Part shown: positions 46,248-55,766 of the stretch, one piece after another
Layout: every line of letters begins with the position of its first letter
Position numbering within the stretch: position 1 is the stretch's first letter
Assembly (NCBI GenBank): GCA_014190355.1
Contig: BJGH01000001.1
Span: 113,272 to 177,271 of the forward strand
Direction: 5' to 3'
DNA length: 64,000 nucleotides
DNA from: Alphaproteobacteria bacterium
GTDB taxonomy: Bacteria; Pseudomonadota; Alphaproteobacteria; Rickettsiales; UBA1997
The notes under the pieces: generated by a model
Database searches by the model: none
What the model was told of the DNA's origin: nothing
The model's input: the letters and a program-made list of their open reading frames with translations, nothing else
Translations under genes and position numbers: made by a program

Positions 46248-48413
46248 TTAATTTTGACCTTTATAAAATATTTGCTTGATTAATTCTAAAATTTTTTCTT
46301 TAGTGTAAGGCTTATCAAGAAAATATTTAATTTCTAGATCAATAATTTTTTGTTTAGTATCGAGATTGTCATCAGCGGTAACGAATACTATTGGGATATT
46401 CATTTTATTCTGCTTTAAAAAATCTTGGATTACTTTAGAAGCTTTTAAACCATCCATCTCTGGCATCCAGATATCCAAAAATATTAAATCAAATTTATTT
46501 TTTTTAACTAAATTTATAGCTTCTAGACCATTTCTTGCTGAAATTATCTGATAATTAGTTTTACGCAGAATTTGCTTGAAAACAAATATATTAATTTCTT
46601 CGTCATCAGCAATAAGAATTTTCTTTCTATCTTCTTGTTTAATATGACAATCATCTTCATCTAAAATTGAGCTTATTTCACAATTAAAATTTTTTTCTTC
46701 AGGATATATTAACTCTCCTTCAATTTTAAACCATAGTTTTACCTTAGTTCCAGAATCCTTAACAGATTCGATTTTGATCAAGCCACCATGCAACTCCACT
46801 AGTTTTTTCACCAAAGGGAGACCTATTCCATGAGAGTCAATTTTTTTTGTAAATTCTGATTTATCAATTTTATGGGCATTACCTTCCAAAGCTTCTTTAA
46901 TATCTTTTTGAGTCATTCCAATACCGTTATCAGCAATTTCAATAAAAATTTGTGAAGAATCCTTCAGGTATTTTACAGTGATTTTTATTTCGCCATTTTC
47001 TTTATTATACTTGATTGAATTAGTAAAAATATTATCAAGTATTTGTTTAAATTTTACTCGATCACATTTAAGCTTAGGAATTTTATTGTCAAAAACTTTA
47101 ATTATTTTTAAGTCATAAGAATTAGATAAATTTCCGTTAAGATAGATCATCATTTCAACAATTTTTTTAACATTACAATATTCCAACTTATTAAGATCAA
47201 TAACCTCTCTGTCTATTTGATTAAAATCAAGCAAATCATGAACAAAGTTTAGCATTTCACTAGACTGATATTTTATAATCTTACAACATTTTTTGAAGCT
47301 AATAATTTTATCATTATTATCATTTGAATTGTCATTTAAAACTAAATCCGATAGCGAATATATGCTAGAGATATAATTTCTTAAATCATGAGAAATTATT
47401 CTCATTAGATTAGTTTTTTCATTATTATTTTTTTCAGCATTTTCTTTTAAATTAATTATTGATTTTTTTTCTGAATTTTCTTTTTTATAAATTATTACAA
47501 TTATAACCCCAGCAAAAATTATAATAATTAAAAACTCGATTGATCTTGACCAAATACTATTCCATAATTCATTTTCAATAGCTTTTGATCTATAATCTAC
47601 AACAATTGTTATATCATATTCACTGAGTTTTTTTATTAAAAAGGCTTTTTTGTTAGAAATAATTTCTATATAGCCTTTAATTTCATTTTCTGAAAATTGT
47701 GATTTAATTAAATCTGATATTTTGCTATCAAATTTTGGTTGATAATTTTGATAGTACTCAATTTTATTGGCCGAGGAAAATAAAATAGGGATTTGATCAG
47801 AAGTTTTAAACACCGTAACACTGACGTTAGGATTAAGAATATTTTTTTGAATTAATTTAGCAAAAATTTCAATTTCAAAACCAATAACAGTTGAACCGCG
47901 GTATTTACCCCTTTTGTCAAAAACGCCAACCCCCCCAGGAATAATCCATTTTTTACTTGTTGATCCAATAACAGGTTTGCCAATATAAAAAATATTATCT
48001 TTAGCTTTATTTTTCACAAAATCAAGATAATCACGATCGGAAATATCAATTGGATTGTCAATTATTCCATTATCTGCATCAACAATAATTTTATTAGCTC
48101 TGTCTGACCAAGAAAAAATTGTCCATGAAAAAGTTTCAACAAGAATTGGATTACTTCTGAATTTATAAAGAATTTGATTAATTCGATTTTTATTAAATGA
48201 ACTATTAACAATTTGCATATTAATATTTCTTATCAAAGAGCTGGTATGATTAAAATTATCAACGATCAATCTTTCAGCTCTGACTAAATCCAAAGAAAGT
48301 ATTGAATGAATTTTTTGTTTTCTAATTTCAATTAAATAAAAAAATACAAACGCAACAATAACTGCGAGAACCAAAGAGAATAACGCTGATGAAATGTGAT
48401 GAAATTTTTTCAC
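46248..48413 (-). CDS. Hybrid sensor histidine kinase
   Basis: 721-residue membrane sensor. Transmembrane helix 1 (about 9-28), a periplasmic sensing region of about 260 residues resembling a double-Cache/PDC domain (DISDRDYLDFVK, IGKPVIGSTSKKWIIP), transmembrane helix 2 (293-309), a dimerisation helix with His342 in ISHDLRN, an ATPase domain (DNIFTNSIKYN, ADNGIGM, HGIGLPLVKKLVELHGG) and a C-terminal receiver with acidic Asp603/604, phospho-acceptor Asp647 and a conserved Lys (DKPYTK). No separate response regulator is adjacent, so a phosphorelay to another locus is likely. The periplasmic domain pattern suggests small-molecule sensing. Confidence 0.92.
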   Translation of the reverse strand: MKKFHHISSALFSLVLAVIVAFVFFYLIEIRKQKIHSILSLDLVRAERLIVDNFNHTSSLIRNINMQIVNSSFNKNRINQILYKFRSNPILVETFSWTIFSWSDRANKIIVDADNGIIDNPIDISDRDYLDFVKNKAKDNIFYIGKPVIGSTSKKWIIPGGVGVFDKRGKYRGSTVIGFEIEIFAKLIQKNILNPNVSVTVFKTSDQIPILFSSANKIEYYQNYQPKFDSKISDLIKSQFSENEIKGYIEIISNKKAFLIKKLSEYDITIVVDYRSKAIENELWNSIWSRSIEFLIIIIFAGVIIVIIYKKENSEKKSIINLKENAEKNNNEKTNLMRIISHDLRNYISSIYSLSDLVLNDNSNDNNDKIISFKKCCKIIKYQSSEMLNFVHDLLDFNQIDREVIDLNKLEYCNVKKIVEMMIYLNGNLSNSYDLKIIKVFDNKIPKLKCDRVKFKQILDNIFTNSIKYNKENGEIKITVKYLKDSSQIFIEIADNGIGMTQKDIKEALEGNAHKIDKSEFTKKIDSHGIGLPLVKKLVELHGGLIKIESVKDSGTKVKLWFKIEGELIYPEEKNFNCEISSILDEDDCHIKQEDRKKILIADDEEINIFVFKQILRKTNYQIISARNGLEAINLVKKNKFDLIFLDIWMPEMDGLKASKVIQDFLKQNKMNIPIVFVTADDNLDTKQKIIDLEIKYFLDKPYTKEKILELIKQIFYKGQN

Positions 48414-48869
48414 TAGTTTTTAAATTATTTTTCTAATTTAAATTAGTTTATATTGTTTTAATTATTTGTAAATAAGTTTTTTTTAATTTTTTATTAAATA
48501 TATTTAGTAATTTATTTTTTAGTTGTTTTAAGTTTTAAATTAATAATAGTATTATTATTTATTTAAAATTTTTCTTTTTATAAATTTTATTTTAAGAAAA
48601 ATTTTTCAAACACATTTATTTCAAAAATTTAAAATTAATTTATTTTTTTAAAAAAAATTGTAACACTTAACTTATTAAAATTGAAAAAAACAATAACCCT
48701 TCTTTTATTTAATTAAAAGATAAGACTTGTTGCAATAATTCAATTATGATTTAAAATATTCTTAAGTTTTTGTTTAAATATTTAGCAAAAATTTTCATTG
48801 AATAAAATAGTTTTTAAGGTGCAATCTAATTTACCCTACGATTTTATTTAACATTATAAACATAAATCC
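48414..48869. other. Gene-free, very AT-rich divergent spacer
   Basis: 456 bp, close to 88% A+T, between the histidine kinase and corC-like genes, which point away from each other. It contains an inverted repeat of 12-base arms, AAAATTTTTCTT (48565-48576) with 48594-48605. No gene, tRNA or clear promoter is visible. Confidence 0.4.
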
Positions 48870-50174
48870 ATGATAATTGAAATTTTAATAATTTTTATTT
48901 TAATTTTGTTAAATGCTTTTTTTGCATTTTGTGAATTTGCCATTGTATCATCAAATAAAGCGGTTCTAAAGCAGATGCTTAAAGCCGGAAATAAGGGTGC
49001 AAAAAGCACTTTAAAACTTATCGAAGAATCTGGAAAGTTTCTTTCAACAATTCAAATTGGCATCACCTTAGTTGGAATTCTTGCTGGAGCTTATGGAGGA
49101 GCAACGATAGCCGAAAAAATTGGTATTTTTCTCAACAACTCACCATTAATTAATCCAAATGGTGAAGCCATTGCGGTCTTTTTTGTTGTTGTAACTTTAA
49201 CGTATTTTTCAATAGTTATTGGCGAATTAATCCCTAAGCAAATTGCTTTAACTCATCCTGAAAAATATGCAATTATAATTTCTCCGGCAATGTTAATGTT
49301 AGCTGACAAATGTTATCCAGTAGTAAAAATACTTGAACATTCATCTTGTTTTTTTTTACAAGTATTTGGTATTAAAAAAATTTCAAATAAAAAAATTACC
49401 GAAGCTGAAGTTAAAGCTATAATCGATGAAGGAGCTGAGTCAGGAGCAATTGAGCATGAAGAAAAGGAAATGATGAGAAGAATTATTGCTCTTGGTGATC
49501 GCAATGTTAAATCGATAATGACTCATAAATCTGAAATCAATTTTTTTTATGATTGCGATGATCAAAAAAATATTGTTGAGAAAATTCATAAAAATTCTCA
49601 TTCTCGTTATCCTGTTCTCAATAAATCCAATGAAGAGATTGTTGGAATAATTGAAGTAAAAAATATTATTGAGTCAGCACTCTCTAATAATAATTTTAGT
49701 ATAAAAAAATTCCTAAAAACCCCTACTATACTCCCAGAAAATGCCAATTGTTTACAAGCTCTCAAGATTTTTAAAAATAGTCAAACCCATTTAATAGCTA
49801 TAATTGACGAATATGGTGATATGCAAGGAATTATAACACTTTCTGATGTAATTGAAGCTATTGTAGGTATTGTATCGTCAAACTATTCTCATGACAAAAA
49901 ACCTCACATTGTTAAAAAAGATCACGAAACATGGCTTGTTGATGGCATAACTTCTATTGAAGAAATTCAATTAGAAATTGGTATAGATGAAATGAATAAC
50001 CACAAAGAATATCAAACAATTGCAGGATTTATTCAAAGATTTTTAAACAAAGAACCTAAAGAAGGCGATATTTTAGATTTTTTTGGCTTTAGTTTTGAAA
50101 TAATTGATATGGATTATTATCGAATTGATAAAATTATTATCAAAAAAAAATTAATTAATTTAAATGAAAATTAA
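48870..50174 (+). CDS. HlyC/CorC family transporter (CNNM-CBS)
   Basis: 434-residue inner-membrane protein of the CorC/HlyC family linked to magnesium or cobalt efflux. An N-terminal CNNM membrane domain (about 1-190, with LLNAFFAFCEFAIVSSNK and GITLVGILAGAYGG) is followed by two CBS domains (about 205-330, with EIVGIIEVKNI and DEYGDMQGIITLSDVIEAIVG, which bind nucleotides). A C-terminal CorC_HlyC domain comes last. Often called hemolysin in databases, but that name is misleading. It converges on dnaX with a 13 bp gap. Confidence 0.92.
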   Translation: MIIEILIIFILILLNAFFAFCEFAIVSSNKAVLKQMLKAGNKGAKSTLKLIEESGKFLSTIQIGITLVGILAGAYGGATIAEKIGIFLNNSPLINPNGEAIAVFFVVVTLTYFSIVIGELIPKQIALTHPEKYAIIISPAMLMLADKCYPVVKILEHSSCFFLQVFGIKKISNKKITEAEVKAIIDEGAESGAIEHEEKEMMRRIIALGDRNVKSIMTHKSEINFFYDCDDQKNIVEKIHKNSHSRYPVLNKSNEEIVGIIEVKNIIESALSNNNFSIKKFLKTPTILPENANCLQALKIFKNSQTHLIAIIDEYGDMQGIITLSDVIEAIVGIVSSNYSHDKKPHIVKKDHETWLVDGITSIEEIQLEIGIDEMNNHKEYQTIAGFIQRFLNKEPKEGDILDFFGFSFEIIDMDYYRIDKIIIKKKLINLNEN

Positions 50175-50187
50175 TCTGATTATCTAA

Positions 50188-51486
50188 TTAAACAATTTTT
50201 GCCTGATCAAAACTATTTAAGATTTCTGCAACCAAATTATTATCATAACCAACATCATTTTTTTTATTATTTTTTGACTCATTATTTAGATCTAAAACAA
50301 TGCCCTCCTGAGCAATTTCTGATAGAGAAAAATCCTTGTTATTATTTTTTAGTTCAACCAAAATCTTAGTTAAATCTGGAATTGAAACCAGATGACATAA
50401 TTTAATTAAAAGCATCTCAAAATTTATCCTAGGATTTGAAGTATTATCAATTTCAATTTTAGCTTTAACTAATAATTGCCATATTCTTATTAAGCTATTC
50501 AACGAATTTTTATTTGCCAAATCAAAAATAATCTTACTATTTGAAGATGAAAACCCTTCCAGCTGATAGTTATCAATAGCTTTAACTGCACTAATTTTGT
50601 GGATAATTTCCATCAAATCCGTTACTATCTGGCTAACATCTGAAGTAGTGCTATAAATATCATTAAAAACTTTTATCGATTGCTTAAGGTCACCAATCAT
50701 TATCTTGTTAATAAGATCAATTATTTTTGAGCGATCATTTAAACCCAGCATTTTCTCAACCAAATCAAGTGATAATTTAGGTTGATGATCATTTATTGCT
50801 AACGCCTGATCAAGAAGTGATAACGAATCCCGAACAGAACCTTCCCCTGCCTTTGCAATCATCATTAGCGCATCTTTATCACCTTGAAAATTTTCTTTAG
50901 CAAGAATGTTGTTAAGATGTTGAGAAATTTCATTATCATCAAGCCTTCTTAAATCAAATCTCTGACATCTTGATAGGATCGTGACAGGAACTTTGCGTAT
51001 TTCAGTTGTGGCAAAAATAAATTTTACATTACTTGGAGGCTCTTCGAGGGTTTTTAATAATGCATTAAAAGCCTGATTGGAAAGCATATGAACTTCATCA
51101 ACAATATAAATTTTATACTTTGCCATTACAGGAGCATAGGCAATCGAATCTATAATTTGACGAATATCACCGACACCAGTTCTACTTGCAGCATCAATCT
51201 CGATAACATCTTGATGTTGACTGGCGCTTATCAGTCGACAATTTTCACAAACTCCACAAGCCATTGCGTTTTGCATAGCATTAGGATCAAGGCAGTTAAT
51301 AGTTTTAGCTATTATTCTTGCAGTGGTAGTTTTACCAACTCCTCGAATTCCCGTTAAGATATATCCATGATGAAGACGATTATTGTGGATTGAATTTGCC
51401 AAGGTTTGCACAAGAACTTCTTGCCCAATTAATTCAGCAAAATTTTGCGGACGATACTTTCGCGCCAAGACAAGATATGAGGACAT
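50188..51486 (-). CDS. dnaX: DNA polymerase III subunit gamma/tau
   Basis: AAA+ clamp-loader ATPase of about 432 residues. From the ATG at 51486 it reads MSSYLVLARKYRPQNFAELIGQE, the usual start. The P-loop GIRGVGKTTTA, zinc cysteines in CGVCENC with a preceding Cys, DEVHMLS and the SRC motif are present. The C-terminal part is shorter than E. coli tau (643), so the tau-specific DnaE- and DnaB-binding domains are reduced or absent. An upstream in-frame start (51582) is rejected because that stretch encodes the SRP RNA. It follows that RNA by 35 bp. Confidence 0.94.
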   Translation of the reverse strand: MSSYLVLARKYRPQNFAELIGQEVLVQTLANSIHNNRLHHGYILTGIRGVGKTTTARIIAKTINCLDPNAMQNAMACGVCENCRLISASQHQDVIEIDAASRTGVGDIRQIIDSIAYAPVMAKYKIYIVDEVHMLSNQAFNALLKTLEEPPSNVKFIFATTEIRKVPVTILSRCQRFDLRRLDDNEISQHLNNILAKENFQGDKDALMMIAKAGEGSVRDSLSLLDQALAINDHQPKLSLDLVEKMLGLNDRSKIIDLINKIMIGDLKQSIKVFNDIYSTTSDVSQIVTDLMEIIHKISAVKAIDNYQLEGFSSSNSKIIFDLANKNSLNSLIRIWQLLVKAKIEIDNTSNPRINFEMLLIKLCHLVSIPDLTKILVELKNNNKDFSLSEIAQEGIVLDLNNESKNNKKNDVGYDNNLVAEILNSFDQAKIV

Positions 51487-51520
51487 AACAAAAAAAGAAC
51501 GAGATACTTCTGTGAAATAA

Positions 51521-51602
51521 GTGAGAACAACCCAGCTCAAATATTTTGGAATGCTTTCTTTCGAATCTGCCCCTTTAAACAATTGAAACTGCCTGTTCTC
51601 AC
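51521..51602 (-). ncRNA. ffs: Signal recognition particle RNA (4.5S RNA, small bacterial type)
   Basis: On the minus strand the RNA starts GGUGAGAACA and ends UGUUCUCAC, which pair as a 9-bp terminal stem. At the apex lies the diagnostic SRP helix 8 pattern: CAGA (5' loop) - UUC - GAAA tetraloop - GAA - AGCA (3' loop), matching the E. coli CAGG-UCC-GGAA-GGA-AGCA with compensating changes. About 82 nt is short for this RNA (E. coli 114). It sits 35 bp upstream of dnaX, a frequent location. It partly overlaps an unused N-terminal reading-frame extension of dnaX. Confidence 0.88.
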
Positions 51603-51610
51603 CAAAAATT

Positions 51611-51639
51611 ATTTTAGCTTAGAAAATAAATTTATGCAA
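51611..51639 (-). promoter_or_regulatory. Promoter of the SRP RNA gene
   Basis: Minus strand TTGCAT (51639-51634), 17-bp spacer, TAAAAT (51616-51611). The predicted start falls 7-8 bases downstream, matching the beginning of the SRP RNA at 51603-51602. The agreement supports both calls. Confidence 0.55.
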
Positions 51640-51652
51640 GTAAGAAATTTAT

Positions 51653-52189
51653 TTAACGGCAAATTTCTTTCATTCTTAAATATGCCAAAGTTATTCCTTT
51701 TAAGGAATATTCATCAATAGCATATTTTCCATGAGCTGAATCACTTCTAATTCTTACCGTAGCAGAGTTTAAAAGGGTTTCAATTAAAGAAATATCATCA
51801 TATCTTGATCGAGCCCAAGCCATATCTCCTTTAGCTTTTAAATGGAATTGAAATGCATCAATAATTAAAAAAATTTCACCACTAGTTTTAAATTCATAAC
51901 CTCCAAAAACACTGACTTCTTCACTACGATTTTTTTGATATCGAGTAATCATTAAATAAGGTTTTTTTCGTGAACTATCGTCACTATCTATTTTTTGGGG
52001 ATGAGAAACAATGTAACATTTTTTATAATCAAATTCACTTTCTTGAAACTCATAAACTGTCCAATCATAATATTTACTGTCAATTACTTGTGAAAAAACC
52101 TTATCAGTTTTTAATAATAAAGTAACAGAACTTATTGTTAAAAAAAATATAGTCTTAATGATGGTATTTTTTAAAATATTAGAGAACAC
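51653..52189 (-). CDS. IalB family protein, second copy
   Basis: 178-residue secreted-type protein. A hydrophobic signal segment lies at about 10-33 (IIKTIFFLTISSVTLLL). The mature part contains DWTVYEFQESEFDYKKCYIVSHPQK, PYLMITRY and EVSVFGGYEF, then AWARSRYDD and DEYSLKGITLAYLRMKEICR. This follows the same order of blocks as the protein at 27261-27866, so the two are paralogues, but much diverged. It lies between ispB (19 bp upstream) and the SRP RNA. The role is unknown. Confidence 0.82.
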   Translation of the reverse strand: MFSNILKNTIIKTIFFLTISSVTLLLKTDKVFSQVIDSKYYDWTVYEFQESEFDYKKCYIVSHPQKIDSDDSSRKKPYLMITRYQKNRSEEVSVFGGYEFKTSGEIFLIIDAFQFHLKAKGDMAWARSRYDDISLIETLLNSATVRIRSDSAHGKYAIDEYSLKGITLAYLRMKEICR

Positions 52190-52208
52190 AAAATTTTTTT
52201 ATATGTTA

Positions 52209-53201
52209 TTAAGAAATTCTCTGCAATGAATACTCAAGTATTTTAGTCAAATCATTGCGGTAACTTGAAATTTCAAAAAACTCAAGATCTTTAATGGCTT
52301 TATCACAGAATTCTTGAGCTTTAGCTTTACAAAATTCTATTGATTGATATTGATTAAATAATTCAATTACCTGTTGAAGACCATCATAATCTCTTTGATT
52401 ATTTTGAAAGTTTGCGCTAAACTTCTTTTTAATAAATTCTTTTTGAGCATTATTAGCATTTTGATATGTATAAATTATTGGCAAAGTAACTTTACCTTCA
52501 AAAAAATCATTACCTAAATCCTTTCCTAAATCTTGCTCTTTTGCTGTATAATCCAAAATATCATCAACTATTTGAAAAACCATTCCAAGGTTTTTTCCAA
52601 AACTTCGAAGAGCTTTGATTTTTGGCATTGAAGAATTACTAATTATTGCTCCAATTTCAGTTGAAGCTGAAAATAATATTGCTGTTTTTGACTTAATAAT
52701 TTCCAAATATTTATCCAGATTAATTGCCAAATCATGAGAATTTTCAAGTTGCATAACTTCTCCATCAGCAATTATTGCCGATGTTTTAGCAAGTAATTGC
52801 AAAGCTTGCATATTATCGCTTTTAACCATTTGTTCAAATGCAGTGGCAAATAAGAAATCTCCAACCAAAATACTAAATTTATTATCCCAAATAGCGCTAG
52901 CAGTTTTTTTTCCCCTTCTAATTTCACTTACATCAACCACATCGTCATGAAGTAAAGTTGCGGTATGAATTAATTCAACTGCACAGGCCAAATTGTAAAC
53001 CTTTTGATTATTTTCCAATCCACATAACTTAGCACTAAGAATTAAAAGCGTTGGGCGAATTCTTTTTCCACCCGATTTAATTAAATGATGAGAAATTTCT
53101 TTAATCAAAGGTGATTTTCCCTGAGAAAAATCGAGAATTAACTTATCAACCTCTTTTAAATCTGGTGCAATTCTTTCAAAAATTTCCTTGAGATCAGACA
53201 T
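52209..53201 (-). CDS. ispB: Octaprenyl diphosphate synthase
   Basis: Long-chain polyprenyl diphosphate synthase that builds the isoprenoid tail for ubiquinone. 330 residues. The two Asp-rich motifs DDVVD (86-90) and DDILD (near 210-215) are present, with the GKRIRP substrate motif at 45-50. The exact chain length cannot be read reliably from this. It follows the small unknown gene by 11 bp. Confidence 0.93.
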   Translation of the reverse strand: MSDLKEIFERIAPDLKEVDKLILDFSQGKSPLIKEISHHLIKSGGKRIRPTLLILSAKLCGLENNQKVYNLACAVELIHTATLLHDDVVDVSEIRRGKKTASAIWDNKFSILVGDFLFATAFEQMVKSDNMQALQLLAKTSAIIADGEVMQLENSHDLAINLDKYLEIIKSKTAILFSASTEIGAIISNSSMPKIKALRSFGKNLGMVFQIVDDILDYTAKEQDLGKDLGNDFFEGKVTLPIIYTYQNANNAQKEFIKKKFSANFQNNQRDYDGLQQVIELFNQYQSIEFCKAKAQEFCDKAIKDLEFFEISSYRNDLTKILEYSLQRIS

Positions 53202-53212
53202 ATTTAATTTTT

Positions 53213-53518
53213 TTAAACTTGACCATAGAGCATAAGTATTCTATTTCTACAATCTTCAATTTTAGCAGAGATCGAATTAAGTGAATTTCTAATTTTTCTT
53301 AATAACTCTTCAGAATATCCATTTTTAATTATCTCAATATATTGCAAACTCAGATCATCAACAATCTTTTCAAGATTTTCGACTATAGCACTAATAACAT
53401 CAAACTGTTTCTTTGAAAATTCATGATCTTGTTCTTGAACAACATCTAAAAGGTTTTGAGCATAGTCGAAATACTTCAATATATCATTATAAATTTTTTC
53501 TTGCTCTACAATAGACAT
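53213..53518 (-). CDS. Small unknown helical protein
   Basis: 101 residues, no signal or membrane segment, predicted largely helical (SIVEQEKIYNDILKYFDYAQ onward, rich in Asp, Glu and Leu). The ATG is preceded by A/T-only sequence. It lies between cca (102 bp upstream) and ispB (11 bp downstream) on the same strand, and the size and composition look like real protein. I do not recognise the family; a FlgN-like chaperone shape is only a loose resemblance. Confidence 0.55.
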   Translation of the reverse strand: MSIVEQEKIYNDILKYFDYAQNLLDVVQEQDHEFSKKQFDVISAIVENLEKIVDDLSLQYIEIIKNGYSEELLRKIRNSLNSISAKIEDCRNRILMLYGQV

Positions 53519-53620
53519 TAATTAATATTAATTTTAAACAATTTTTTTTTAATAAAAACAACTAAAATTATTAAATTAAATTTTACATTTCAATGTTAAA
53601 ATTAACCCAACAAATTTAAT

Positions 53621-54919
53621 TTAAATTTTAACATTTTTTAAATAATTAATCAATTGAGTTTTTGAAAAATTAAAACTATTTTCAAACCAATGTTTTTTTG
53701 CAATATCTAAGGCAATGGAAATTTGTTTTCCCTTAAAATTCAATGGCATTAAATCATCGCCGGTTAAGGGAAAAGTTGGATATCTAAAATTATCAATTTT
53801 GGATATAATTTTTGGCAAGTAATTTAATGAAAATTTGTTAATTAATACAAATAAAATCAAAGCATCAATTAAAAAATTTTTTTTGTAAAAAACTACGTAA
53901 TAAAATAGTTTTTTTAAAATTATTTCTATGTCCTGAATTTGCTTTTCTTTGCTTTCAAGAATTCTAAAATCCCTAATTAAATTATCTTTATGGAATAAAC
54001 TAATAAAATTCCTAATTGTCACAAAATAATTAAGCTGGCGATTACTTATTTTTAATTTTTTAAAAAATTCATCAAATTTTTTAATATCATCTTGAATTAT
54101 ATCACTAAAGATTAACGCAATCTTTAAATCAAGATTAAGGATAAAATCACCAAAATACTGCCTATTAGTAAAAAAATTTTCTAATAGGTTAATTGTTAAA
54201 TTACCATCAATTATTTGCAATAAAATTTTTTCTTTTTTAATAATTTTCATAACTTCAATTACTTTTTCATAATTGTTACTTGATAATATTAAAAGTAGTT
54301 CTTTCCTAATTCTTTCAATTGATAACCCTCTTAGACCTAATTTATTGGCAAGACAAGCCTTTAGACCATCTTCATCAAAAACATTGGCATAATTACAGCT
54401 GAAACGAAAAAATCTTAAGATTCTGAGGTAGTCTTCTTTTATTCGTAAATTAGGATCACCAATAAAACGAATTTTGTGATTTTTTAAATCTTTAATTCCC
54501 TGAAAATAATCATAAAAAAAACCACGATGATCTAGATATATTGCATTAACGGAAAAATCTCTTCTACTTGCATCCAAAGAATAGTCGTCAATAAAATTAA
54601 CTTCACAAGCCCTTCCCTTTTGATTATTATCAATCCTAAGAGTTGTTATTTCAATGTTCTTATCATTTATTACTGCAGTAATAGTTCCGTATTTTTGATG
54701 AGTTTCAATAGTTTTTATATTGTTTAATTTTAAAGCTTTTATGATTTGCAAGGGGCTTAATGTTGATGCAAAATCATCATCTTTTGCTTTTAAATTAAGA
54801 AGTAAATCACGAGTTGAACCTCCAACTAATCTAACTTGATCTTGAAAAATACTAAAAATAATTTTAGCTTCTTGAGTAATATTATCTGATATTTTGTTAT
54901 TGTAATATTTGACTACCAC
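53621..54919 (-). CDS. cca: CCA tRNA nucleotidyltransferase / poly(A) polymerase family
   Basis: Adds or repairs the CCA end of tRNAs. 432 residues. Class II nucleotidyltransferase motifs: VRLVGGSTRDLLL (near 32-44), KDDDFA with the catalytic acidic residues, RRDFSVNAIYLD and RIKEDYLRILRFFRF. The C-terminal part is Lys/Phe-rich and less conserved. The fold is shared by CCA enzyme and poly(A) polymerase; which activity cannot be decided from sequence. It is last in the sdhA-to-cca run. Confidence 0.88.
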   Translation of the reverse strand: MVVKYYNNKISDNITQEAKIIFSIFQDQVRLVGGSTRDLLLNLKAKDDDFASTLSPLQIIKALKLNNIKTIETHQKYGTITAVINDKNIEITTLRIDNNQKGRACEVNFIDDYSLDASRRDFSVNAIYLDHRGFFYDYFQGIKDLKNHKIRFIGDPNLRIKEDYLRILRFFRFSCNYANVFDEDGLKACLANKLGLRGLSIERIRKELLLILSSNNYEKVIEVMKIIKKEKILLQIIDGNLTINLLENFFTNRQYFGDFILNLDLKIALIFSDIIQDDIKKFDEFFKKLKISNRQLNYFVTIRNFISLFHKDNLIRDFRILESKEKQIQDIEIILKKLFYYVVFYKKNFLIDALILFVLINKFSLNYLPKIISKIDNFRYPTFPLTGDDLMPLNFKGKQISIALDIAKKHWFENSFNFSKTQLINYLKNVKI

Positions 54920-54932
54920 AGAATTAATATTT

Positions 54933-55766
54933 CTAAATAATTTTCAAAAACATTTGATTGTCATCAATCATTTTAATAACTTCTGATTTATTCACAACTA
55001 TAGCTGAGTTTGCTTGAATCGCAATACCTTTGATGTTAGATTCAATACATATTTTTATAGTATCAGGACCAATTGTTGGTAAATCTACTTTTTTAATTTG
55101 TTGAGGTTTTTTCATTTTAATTAAAATAGCATTTTTAGTAAAATCTCCTCGTAAATTTTTACATCTTTTAATCATCTCATCTGTACCCTCTTGTGCTTCA
55201 ACAGCAATAATTTGCTTTTGTGCCACAACAACAGCTTGACCAATATCAAATTTAGCAAAATGCTTAATTGCCATAACACCAATATCAATATCAATGATAT
55301 TTTCGGTTGATGGCAATAGTTTGCTTTGAGTTCCTTTATTGGAAAAAACGCAATCAAGAAGCTGATCAATTCTTAAAATTTTAAAACCTTCTTTTTCAAA
55401 AAAACTTACTACCGTTCTCAATACCGCATCATCTCCTAAGATTTTATTAGCAATAATTTTAGCTAATAAAATTGCTCCTTTTTTATCAACTTTTAGTGCC
55501 GAAAAATTTGGCTTTGTAACACCACCAATAAAAACTATGTGATTGATTTTATTATTTAGTAAAATTTTCAAAAATTTATCAACCTCACCATATGCAATTT
55601 GAATTGGATTAAACTGCGAATAATCAATTTCATATATTTCACTCTTAAGGAGAAATACGATAAATTTTCTATTTCTTTTCAGACAATCATCAATTAAAAT
55701 TTTAGGTAATTGTCCTTGTCCAGCAAAGATTCCGATAGGAACTTGATTTATATAATTATCAAACAT
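54933..55766 (-). CDS. lpxI: UDP-2,3-diacylglucosamine diphosphatase LpxI
   Basis: Hydrolyses UDP-2,3-diacyl-GlcN to lipid X in lipid A synthesis, replacing LpxH in many alphaproteobacteria. 277 residues. It begins with PIGIFAGQGQLPKILID and has FIGGVTKPNFSALK, GDDAVLRTVVSFFEKEGF, AVVVAQKQIIAVEAQEGTD and a C-terminal DLPTIGPDTI, all LpxI blocks. It supports a lipid A-containing outer membrane. The SDR gene upstream overlaps it by 8 bp. lpxA/B/D are not adjacent. Confidence 0.94.
   Translation of the reverse strand: MFDNYINQVPIGIFAGQGQLPKILIDDCLKRNRKFIVFLLKSEIYEIDYSQFNPIQIAYGEVDKFLKILLNNKINHIVFIGGVTKPNFSALKVDKKGAILLAKIIANKILGDDAVLRTVVSFFEKEGFKILRIDQLLDCVFSNKGTQSKLLPSTENIIDIDIGVMAIKHFAKFDIGQAVVVAQKQIIAVEAQEGTDEMIKRCKNLRGDFTKNAILIKMKKPQQIKKVDLPTIGPDTIKICIESNIKGIAIQANSAIVVNKSEVIKMIDDNQMFLKII

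Noticed and set aside
48565..48605. 12-bp inverted repeat as an intrinsic terminator
   Set aside because: It lies between two divergent genes, where no terminator is expected, and is almost pure A/T, so chance or a promoter feature is more likely.
51487..51582. Upstream extension of dnaX adding 32 residues
   Set aside because: The extra residues do not match DnaX proteins and the DNA encodes most of the SRP RNA; the ATG at 51486 gives the conserved N-terminus.
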